Source: Brevibacterium daeguense (GTDB lineage: Bacteria > Actinomycetota > Actinomycetes > Actinomycetales > Brevibacteriaceae). Taken from it: a DNA stretch of 64,000 bases. The DNA is taken from contig NZ_JAJTWW010000001.1 of NCBI RefSeq assembly GCF_021729135.1, positions 372,001 through 436,000 on the forward strand, given 5' to 3'. A model generated the notes under the pieces. It did not search any database, was not told where the DNA came from, and saw nothing but the letters and a program-made list of their open reading frames with translations. The stretch's first letter is position 1. Each line of letters begins with the position of its first letter. The position numbers were made by a program, and so were the translations under genes. Shown here in pieces: positions 58,487 through 64,000 of this stretch.

Positions 58487-58496
58487 GCCCTCAGTT

Positions 58497-58525
58497 TTGC
58501 ACTCCGCGCCAGGAATGTGTAATGT
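58497..58525 (+). promoter_or_regulatory. Promoter of the tRNA-Gln/tRNA-Glu unit
   Basis: TTGCAC (58497-58502) and TAATGT (58520-58525) with a 17-nt spacer give a near-consensus promoter 43 nt before the first tRNA. It overlaps the 5' end of the divergent SDR gene. Confidence 0.65.
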
Positions 58526-58568
58526 TGTCTCTCGTTGCCGATCAGACCGCCCGGCGGTCGAATCGCAG

Positions 58569-58640
58569 TGGGATATGGTGTAATTGGCAGCACGAGTGAT
58601 TCTGGTTCACTTAGTCTAGGTTCGAGTCCTGGTATCCCAG
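58569..58640 (+). tRNA. tRNA-Gln (anticodon CUG)
   Basis: A 72-nt cloverleaf: 7-bp acceptor stem (TGGGATA with TATCCCA), anticodon stem AGTGA/TCACT with loop TTCTGGT, T arm containing TTCGAGT, and discriminator G. The CCA end is not encoded. Only this CUG isoacceptor is in the window. The charging route is probably GltX plus GatCAB. Confidence 0.93.
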
Positions 58641-58661
58641 CGCTCCGAATCGGAGTTGTAG

Positions 58662-58734
58662 GCCCCCGTCGTCTAGCGGCCTAGGACGCCGCCCTCTCAA
58701 GGCGGTAACGGCAGTTCAAATCTGCTCGGGGGTA
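58662..58734 (+). tRNA. tRNA-Glu (anticodon CUC)
   Basis: A 73-nt cloverleaf: acceptor stem GCCCCCG with CGGGGGT, anticodon stem CCGCC/GGCGG with loop CTCTCAA, and T loop TTCAAAT. CCA is not encoded. It lies 21 nt after tRNA-Gln and should be processed from the same transcript. GltX is encoded 2.2 kb upstream. Confidence 0.93.
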
Positions 58735-58740
58735 CACGCA

Positions 58741-58771
58741 GGGCCCGGAAGGTTTTCCTTCCGGGCCCTTT
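58741..58771 (+). terminator. Terminator of the tRNA unit
   Basis: A perfect 12-bp stem (58741-58752 with 58757-58768) with loop TTTT is followed by TTT and, after five bases, TTTT. It ends the tRNA-Gln/Glu transcript. Confidence 0.85.
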
Positions 58772-58901
58772 GCCGTTTTCGGGCCCTTCGTCGTCGCCGC
58801 AGCGGGCAGCGGGCCCGAATCCGCTGACGCCTCCGGGTTCCCGGTCGCGGTGGATGCCTACGGGCAGACGACGCTGGAGTCCGCGGCGGCGCGGGCTGCG
58901 G

Positions 58902-59630
58902 TCACGCGCGGGCCAGGGCTTCCGAGAGCGCTCTCGCCGCTTCCAGGACTGCCTGGGCGTGCAGCCGGCCGGGCTGGCGGGTCAGCCGGTCGACGGGACC
59001 GGAGATCGACACTGCGGCGACCACCTGATTGCTGGGGCTGCGCACGGGTGCGGAGACCGAGGCGACTCCGCGCTCGCGCTCGGCGATGCTCTGCGCCCAG
59101 CCGCGCCGCCGGACACCGGAGAGGATGGTCGCGGAGAAGCGCGCCCCGCGCAGCCCGGTGTGGAGCCTGTCGGGCTCCTCCCACGCCAGCAGCACCTGGG
59201 CGGCGGAACCCGCGCGCATGCTCAGGGTGGCCCCGACCGGGACTGAGTCGCGCAGGCCCACCGGGCGCTCGGCGGCGGCGACGCACAGGCGCAGGTCGCC
59301 CTGGCGCCGGAACAGCTGCGCGCTCTCACCGGTGCGATCGCGCAGCTGGTTGAGGATGGGGCCGGCGGCGGCGAGCAGCCGGTCCTCCCCGGCTGCCGAG
59401 GACAGCTCCGCCAGCCGCGGACCGAGGACGAAGCGTCCCTGCATGTCCCGGCCGACGAAGCGATGGAACTCGAGAGCGACCGCCAGGCGATGGGCGGTGG
59501 GTCGGGCGAGCCCGGTGAGGGTGACGAGCTCGGCCAGGGAGGCCGGGCCCGCTTCGAGTGCTGAGAGGACGAGGGAGGTCTTGTCGATGACTCCGACGCC
59601 GCTGCCGTTCTGAGTGGTCATGATCGTCAT
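58902..59630 (-). CDS. IclR-family regulator divergent from leuCD
   Basis: The 242-residue regulator has an N-terminal winged helix-turn-helix (about 17-70; [18 protein letters not shown]) and a C-terminal effector-binding GAF-like domain with the signature G-V-A-S-V-S-A-P-V near residue 185. Its divergent position next to leuCD is the conserved place of NdgR-type regulators in Streptomyces and LtbR in Corynebacterium, which control leucine synthesis. Inverted repeats in the 101-nt intergenic region are likely binding sites. The start may be ATG 59630 or 59621; no Shine-Dalgarno sequence distinguishes them. Confidence 0.87.
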   Translation of the reverse strand: MTIMTTQNGSGVGVIDKTSLVLSALEAGPASLAELVTLTGLARPTAHRLAVALEFHRFVGRDMQGRFVLGPRLAELSSAAGEDRLLAAAGPILNQLRDRTGESAQLFRRQGDLRLCVAAAERPVGLRDSVPVGATLSMRAGSAAQVLLAWEEPDRLHTGLRGARFSATILSGVRRRGWAQSIAERERGVASVSAPVRSPSNQVVAAVSISGPVDRLTRQPGRLHAQAVLEAARALSEALARA

Positions 59631-59632
59631 TG

Positions 59633-59657
59633 TTGCGTCTCACTCAGCGAGATGCAA
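59633..59657. promoter_or_regulatory. Candidate IclR operator (near the iclR start)
   Basis: TTGCGTCTC (59633-59641) and GAGATGCAA (59649-59657) form an inverted repeat with one mismatch in nine pairs and a 7-nt spacer. It lies directly upstream of the regulator's start, as expected for autorepression. Confidence 0.55.
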
Positions 59658-59662
59658 GTCCG

Positions 59663-59689
59663 CCATTCAATATAACGGGCGTAGAATGG
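59663..59689. promoter_or_regulatory. Candidate operator/promoter of leuCD
   Basis: CCATTC (59663-59668) and GAATGG (59684-59689) are perfect inverted arms around 15 nt that include TATAAC (59671-59676). TAGAAT (59682-59687) overlaps the right arm and is a plausible -10. Binding here should block or activate leuC transcription. Confidence 0.5.
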
Positions 59690-59731
59690 ACCGCACGACA
59701 GACGCACGCAGCCGCCGAGGAGGAGGTAGCC

Positions 59732-61135
59732 ATGGGCAGGACCTTGGCAGAGAAGGTATGGACCGACCACGTGGTCCGGGCCGGAGAGAACGGTGCGCCG
59801 GATCTGATCTACATCGATCTGCATCTGGTGCACGAGGTCACCAGCCCCCAGGCGTTCGAAGGCCTCCGCCTTGCCGGTCGCCCGGTGCGGCGTCCCGATC
59901 TCACGATCGCCACCGAGGACCACAATACGCCCACGATCGACATCGACAAGCCGATCGCCGACCTCACCTCACGCACCCAGATCGAGACCCTGCGGAGGAA
60001 TGCCGAGGAATTCGGCATCCGCCTGCACTCACTCGGCGATGCCGAGCAGGGCATCGTCCACGTCGTCGGCCCGCAGCTGGGCCTGACGCAGCCGGGCATG
60101 ACAGTGGTCTGCGGCGACTCCCACACCTCGACCCACGGTGCCTTCGGTGCGCTGGCAATGGGAATCGGCACCTCGGAGGTCGAGCACGTGCTGGCCACGC
60201 AGACGCTGAGCCTGAAGCCGTTCAAGACGATGGCGATCACCGTCAACGGCGAGCTGCCCGAGGGGTCGACGGCCAAGGACATCATCCTGGCGATCATCGC
60301 CAAGATCGGCACCGGGGGCGGCCAGGGGTATGTGCTCGAATACCGCGGCGAGGCCATCGAGAAGCTGTCGATGGAAGCTCGGATGACGATCTGCAACATG
60401 TCGATCGAGGCCGGCGCCCGCGCCGGCATGGTCGCCCCGGATCAGACCACGTTCGACTACGTGCAGGACCGTCCGCACGCCCCGCAGGGCGCCGACTGGG
60501 ACGCCGCGGTCGAGTACTGGAAGACGCTGCGCACCGACGACGACGCGGTCTTCGACGCCGAGGTGGTGCTCGAGGCGTCCGACATCGAGCCGTTCGTGAC
60601 CTGGGGCACCAACCCGGGCCAGGGCCTGCCGCTGTCGGCCTCGGTGCCGGACCCGGCGAAGATCGCCGACGAGAACGAGCGCATCGCCGCGGAGAACGCA
60701 CTGGCCTACATGGACCTCGAGCCCGGCACCCCGCTGCGCGAGATCTCCGTCGACACCGTGTTCCTCGGCTCGTGCACCAACAGCCGCATCGAGGACCTGC
60801 GCGGCGCCGCGGCAGTGCTCAAGGGGCGGACGAAGGCCCCGAACATCCGCATGATGGTCGTCCCCGGCTCCGCGCGAGTGCGCCTGCAGGCCGAGGCCGA
60901 GGGCATCGACCAGGTCTTCAAGGACTTCGGAGCCGAATGGCGCTTCGCCGGCTGCTCGATGTGCCTGGGCATGAACCCGGACCAGCTGTCCGAGGGCGAG
61001 CGCTGCGCCTCGACCTCCAACCGCAACTTCGAAGGACGACAGGGCAAGGGCGGCCGCACCCACCTGGTGAGCCCCCTGGTCGCCGCCGCCACCGCCGTGC
61101 GCGGCACCCTGTCCTCACCCGCCGACCTGGACTGA
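59732..61135 (+). CDS. leuC: 3-isopropylmalate dehydratase large subunit
   Basis: The 467-residue aconitase-type subunit holds the [4Fe-4S] cluster and, with LeuD, isomerises 2- to 3-isopropylmalate. The three cluster Cys are in L-G-S-C-T-N-S-R and G-C-S-M-C-L-G-M. The [12 protein letters not shown] and D-H-N-T-P-T motifs are intact. ATG 59732 has a strong AGGAGG at 59721-59726. leuD begins 9 nt after the stop. It is regulated, most likely, by the divergent IclR protein. Confidence 0.97.
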   Translation: MGRTLAEKVWTDHVVRAGENGAPDLIYIDLHLVHEVTSPQAFEGLRLAGRPVRRPDLTIATEDHNTPTIDIDKPIADLTSRTQIETLRRNAEEFGIRLHSLGDAEQGIVHVVGPQLGLTQPGMTVVCGDSHTSTHGAFGALAMGIGTSEVEHVLATQTLSLKPFKTMAITVNGELPEGSTAKDIILAIIAKIGTGGGQGYVLEYRGEAIEKLSMEARMTICNMSIEAGARAGMVAPDQTTFDYVQDRPHAPQGADWDAAVEYWKTLRTDDDAVFDAEVVLEASDIEPFVTWGTNPGQGLPLSASVPDPAKIADENERIAAENALAYMDLEPGTPLREISVDTVFLGSCTNSRIEDLRGAAAVLKGRTKAPNIRMMVVPGSARVRLQAEAEGIDQVFKDFGAEWRFAGCSMCLGMNPDQLSEGERCASTSNRNFEGRQGKGGRTHLVSPLVAAATAVRGTLSSPADLD

Positions 61136-61144
61136 GAGGCCACG

Positions 61145-61744
61145 ATGGAGAAGATCACCACGCACACCGGCGTCGGAGTGCCGCTGCGGCGCTCGAACGT
61201 CGACACCGACCAGATCATCCCTGCTGTCTACCTCAAGCGGGTCACCCGCACCGGCTTCGAGGATGCCCTGTTCGCCCGCTGGCGCAAGCAGGATGACTTC
61301 GTGCTCAACCACGAGGCCTACCGGAACGGCTCCGTACTCGTCGCGGGTCCGGATTTCGGCACCGGCTCCTCCCGTGAGCATGCGGTCTGGGCGCTGAATG
61401 ACTACGGCTTCAGGGCCGTGCTCTCGCCGCGGTTCGCCGACATCTTCCGCGGCAACGCCGGCAAGGGCGGGCTGGTGGCCGGTGAGGTCGAGCAGTCCGA
61501 CATCGAGCTGATCTGGAAGATCCTGGAGAACCAGCCGGGCACCGAGGTCACGGTCGACCTGGTGGAGCGGACCGTCACCTGCGACACGCTGACGGTGCCG
61601 TTCCAGATCGACGACTACACCCGCTGGCGCCTGCTGGAAGGTCTCGACGACATCGGGCTGACCCTGCAGCACGAGGAGGACATCACCGAGTTCGAGTCCC
61701 GTCGACCGGACTTCAAGCCGAGGACCCTGCCGGCGCGGACCTGA
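61145..61744 (+). CDS. leuD: 3-isopropylmalate dehydratase small subunit
   Basis: The 199-residue swivel-domain subunit completes the LeuCD dehydratase. Markers are D-T-D-Q-I-I-P near residues 20-26 and the substrate-binding loop G-T-G-S-S-R-E-H-A near 75-83. Size is typical. GAGAGG just upstream of the ATG serves as the ribosome-binding site, and the gene is co-transcribed with leuC. A strong imperfect hairpin follows before murA. Confidence 0.96.
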   Translation: MEKITTHTGVGVPLRRSNVDTDQIIPAVYLKRVTRTGFEDALFARWRKQDDFVLNHEAYRNGSVLVAGPDFGTGSSREHAVWALNDYGFRAVLSPRFADIFRGNAGKGGLVAGEVEQSDIELIWKILENQPGTEVTVDLVERTVTCDTLTVPFQIDDYTRWRLLEGLDDIGLTLQHEEDITEFESRRPDFKPRTLPART

Positions 61745-61781
61745 CGCTGCCAGGCAGCCGCGGGCACCGGTTCAGCAGCCG

Positions 61782-61827
61782 CGCGAAGGGCGGAGTGACA
61801 CTGCACATGTCGCTCCGCCCTTTCGCG
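61782..61827. terminator. Terminator hairpin after leuD
   Basis: An 18-bp stem (61782-61799 with 61809-61827) has one bulged T and one G-T wobble and a loop of nine nt. It separates leuCD from the murA unit. Confidence 0.7.
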
Positions 61828-61919
61828 TCTGCGCGCGAATCCTGAAACCTGCATCAGAGAGTCGGACGGGTGCGGTGGGCTAGCATTCGAACAGGCACTG
61901 CCCGCACTGAAGGAGGATC

Positions 61920-63239
61920 ATGCTCGAAGTCCACGGCGGAACCCCGCTCCGCGGCACCGTCCGAGTCCGAGGCGCCAAGAACCTGGTGTCCAAGGCGATG
62001 GTGGCATCCCTCCTCGGCGACTCCCCATCGGTGCTGCGCGGCGTTCCCCGGATCCGCGACGTCGAGGTCGTCACCGGGCTGCTGGAAGTCCACGGGGTGA
62101 CCGTGACCTCCGCTCCCGACGCGGGCTACCCGGACGGCGAGCTGATCCTCGATCCGGCCGATGTCGCCCAGGGGTCGATCGTCGACATCGACGCCCACGC
62201 GGGATCCTCGCGCATCCCGATCCTGTTCTGCGGGCCGCTGCTCCACCGCCTGGGCCAGGCGTTCATCCCCGACCTCGGCGGCTGCCGGATCGGTGATCGC
62301 CCGATCGACTTCCACCTCGACGTGCTGCGTCGGTTCGGAGCCACGGTCGACAAGACTCCCGGCGGAATCAAGCTCGAGGCCCCGCAGCGGCTGCGGGGAG
62401 CGAAGGTCGAGCTGCCGTACCCCTCGGTCGGCACCACCGAGCAGGTGCTGCTGACGGCCGTGCGGGCCGAGGGCATCACCGAGCTCAAGAACGCCGCGAT
62501 CGAACCGGAGATCATGGATCTGATCGCGGTGCTGCAGAAGATGGGCGCGATCATCACCGTCGACACCGACCGGGTGATTCGGATCGAGGGCGTGGATTCC
62601 CTGTCGGGCTATGTCCACCGGGCGCTGCCCGACCGGATCGAGACGGGCTCCTGGGCTTCGGCTGCGCTGGCGACGGGCGGGGAGATCTTCGTCGAGGGCG
62701 CCAACCAGCCCGACATGATCACCTTCCTCAACGTCTTCCGCAAGATCGGCGGGGCATTCGAGGTCTGTGAGACCGGGATCCGGTTCTGCCATCCGGGCGG
62801 GGAGCTCAAGTCGAGCGTCCTGGAGACCGACGTCCATCCCGGCTTCATGACCGACTGGCAGCAGCCGCTCGTCGTCGCGCTCACCCAGGCCTCGGGAGTC
62901 TCCATCATCCACGAGACCGTGTACGAGAACCGCTTCGGCTTCACGGATGCGCTCAATCGGATGGGCGCGCGGATCCAGCTGTACCGCGAATGCCTGGGCG
63001 GCACCCCCTGCCGATTCGGTCGCCAGAACTACCAGCACTCCGCCGTGGTGTCAGGTCCCACCACGCTGCACGGGGCAGACATCGAGGTGCCGGACCTGCG
63101 GGGCGGGTTCTCCCACCTCATCGCAGCCCTGGCGGCCGACGGCACATCGCGGGTCGGCGGCATCGAGCTCATCAACCGCGGCTACGAGGACTTCCTCGAC
63201 AAGCTCGCGGGTCTGGGTGCCCGGGTGGATATGGCATGA
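61920..63239 (+). CDS. murA: UDP-N-acetylglucosamine 1-carboxyvinyltransferase
   Basis: MurA adds enolpyruvate from PEP to UDP-GlcNAc, the committed step of peptidoglycan synthesis. The 439-residue protein keeps the Lys-Asn pair (K20-N21 in G-A-K-N) and the PEP-loop cysteine C122 in G-G-C-R-I-G-D-R-P, the residue alkylated by fosfomycin; the family number is usually 115. The sequence after K-N (L-V-S-K-A-M) differs from the common A-x-L-P. AAGGAGG (61910-61916) is only 3 nt from the ATG, unusually close. TAGCAT at 61881-61886 is a possible -10. The stop overlaps plsC. Confidence 0.94.
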   Translation: MLEVHGGTPLRGTVRVRGAKNLVSKAMVASLLGDSPSVLRGVPRIRDVEVVTGLLEVHGVTVTSAPDAGYPDGELILDPADVAQGSIVDIDAHAGSSRIPILFCGPLLHRLGQAFIPDLGGCRIGDRPIDFHLDVLRRFGATVDKTPGGIKLEAPQRLRGAKVELPYPSVGTTEQVLLTAVRAEGITELKNAAIEPEIMDLIAVLQKMGAIITVDTDRVIRIEGVDSLSGYVHRALPDRIETGSWASAALATGGEIFVEGANQPDMITFLNVFRKIGGAFEVCETGIRFCHPGGELKSSVLETDVHPGFMTDWQQPLVVALTQASGVSIIHETVYENRFGFTDALNRMGARIQLYRECLGGTPCRFGRQNYQHSAVVSGPTTLHGADIEVPDLRGGFSHLIAALAADGTSRVGGIELINRGYEDFLDKLAGLGARVDMA

Positions 63240-63994
63240 GCGGGAGCGAATCGCGGAAGGCTGCGGAATATCACGTCGAGTTCGACTCCGCGACGCTGCG
63301 GCGGCAGTACCGGAGAGCTCCGTGGATCGCCAACCCCGTCGGAGTCCTGATGAACCTGTTCGGCCGGATCAGGGCGGAGGACACGGAGAAGATTCCGGCC
63401 GCCGGCCCCGCGATCATCGTGCCCTATCATTCGAGCTACCTCGACCCCCTGGTCGTCGGTCTCGTCGTCTGGCGGACCGGGCGCCTGCCTCATTACCTTG
63501 CGAAGTCCAGTCTCTTCTCCGGCGTCGTCGGCCGGGCCCTGAGGGGCATCGGCCAGATCCCCGTGCTGCGCTCCTCCGCGCAGGCAGGGGACTCGCTGCG
63601 CTATGCAGAGGAGGCCCTCGCCGCCGGTGAGATCGTCGTCATCTACCCCCAGGGCACCCTGACCAAGGACCCGGAGATGTGGCCCGAATCGTCGAAGACC
63701 GGCGCCGCCCGCCTGGCGCTGCGCACCGGAGTCCCGCTGATCCCGATCACGCACTGGGGACTGCACACCCCCATGCCCGTGGGAGCGAAGGTGCCCAAGC
63801 CGGCGCCTCGGACCCGGATCAGAGTCCTGGTCGGCGATCCGATCGACTACCAGGACCTGGCGGACGGCCGTGACGGGATCGCCCGACTCACCGAGCGGAT
63901 CACCGCCCACATCGCACTCGACGTCTCGCGGCTGCGAGGAGAGCCCATGCCGGAGCGGTTCCAGGCGGATCTCGGTCCCGGAGCCGCAGTATGA
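63236..63994 (+). CDS. 1-acyl-sn-glycerol-3-phosphate acyltransferase-like protein
   Basis: The 252-residue PlsC-family protein transfers an acyl chain to lysophosphatidic acid or a related acceptor. The H-x4-D motif is Y-H-S-S-Y-L-D near residue 63. The G-I-G-Q-I-P-V segment follows, and the usual F-P-E-G-T-R is replaced by Y-P-Q-G-T-L near 142. The first 60 residues contain a weakly hydrophobic stretch that may touch the membrane. It is coupled to murA through an ATGA overlap and to the next gene in the same way. Confidence 0.87.
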   Translation: MSGSESRKAAEYHVEFDSATLRRQYRRAPWIANPVGVLMNLFGRIRAEDTEKIPAAGPAIIVPYHSSYLDPLVVGLVVWRTGRLPHYLAKSSLFSGVVGRALRGIGQIPVLRSSAQAGDSLRYAEEALAAGEIVVIYPQGTLTKDPEMWPESSKTGAARLALRTGVPLIPITHWGLHTPMPVGAKVPKPAPRTRIRVLVGDPIDYQDLADGRDGIARLTERITAHIALDVSRLRGEPMPERFQADLGPGAAV

Positions 63995-64000
63995 GCGCGA
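63991..64000 (+). CDS. Start of a further gene (partial; possibly gpsA)
   Basis: Only ATG-AGC-GCG-A is visible. The ATG overlaps the plsC stop as ATGA. In many actinobacteria glycerol-3-phosphate dehydrogenase (gpsA) follows plsC here, but the sequence itself does not show it. Confidence 0.35.

Noticed and set aside
58797..58901. Possible third tRNA or small RNA after the tRNA terminator
   Set aside because: No cloverleaf or second promoter was found; the stretch lies past the terminator and contains only the 3' flank of iclR.

Overview
The window is 64 kb of dense, high-GC chromosome with many short or overlapping gene junctions. GatCAB, LigA with an actinobacterial-type insert, MnmA next to a cysteine desulfurase, an Eis-type acetyltransferase, an SCO6745-family protein, a CG0192-related protein, ThyX, and the order iclR<>leuC-leuD-murA-plsC all point to an actinobacterium. 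Micrococcales is likely and a Brevibacterium-like genus is possible, but I cannot fix the genus from sequence alone. I see no prophage, insertion sequence, CRISPR array or rRNA; the content is core chromosome.

Layout. 1-4719: an alcohol dehydrogenase tail, an EamA exporter, a membrane glycosyltransferase, an SCO6745-family protein and oligoribonuclease. 4857-9245: a thioredoxin/TPR protein between two paralogous membrane proteins, each with an internal lipobox. 9265-18030: two small 4-TM proteins, then cysteine desulfurase-mnmA and peptidase-metE-like-ligA. 18182-21472: gatCAB. 21637-25464: an unknown membrane protein, def, and cysK-cysE. 25691-27940: a flavin monooxygenase/FMN reductase/MarR operon behind an AT-rich palindromic operator. 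27970-42680: branched-chain amino acid and serine synthesis (ilvD; ilvB-ilvN-ilvC behind a leader-peptide attenuator; serA behind a CRP-type box; leuB; ilvE), interleaved with two membrane proteins, an Eis-like acetyltransferase and a CitE-like lyase. 43043-53936: MFS transporter, lipoate ligase, thyX, a CG0192-related protein, a membrane coiled-coil protein, an alcohol dehydrogenase, a putative glycosylase and HrpB. 53999-64000: FAH-family protein, gltX, a hydrolase, an SDR, tRNA-Gln and tRNA-Glu, then iclR<>leuCD and murA-plsC with the first codons of another gene.

How the genes connect. ilvD, ilvBNC, ilvE, leuB and leuCD supply most of Val, Leu and Ile synthesis; leuA and ilvA are not here. 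serA, cysE and cysK link serine to cysteine, and cysteine desulfurase with MnmA moves cysteine sulfur to tRNAs for Lys, Glu and Gln. GltX, GatCAB, tRNA-Gln(CUG) and tRNA-Glu(CUC) form the indirect Gln-tRNA route.

Two recurring features stand out. First, many genes, and the ilv leader peptide, have a TANNNT-like hexamer ending exactly 6 nt before the start codon and no Shine-Dalgarno sequence, so leaderless mRNAs are probably common here. Second, at three loci (ilvE, the 206-residue coiled-coil gene, hrpB) the last codons plus stop codon are tandemly repeated into the downstream spacer.
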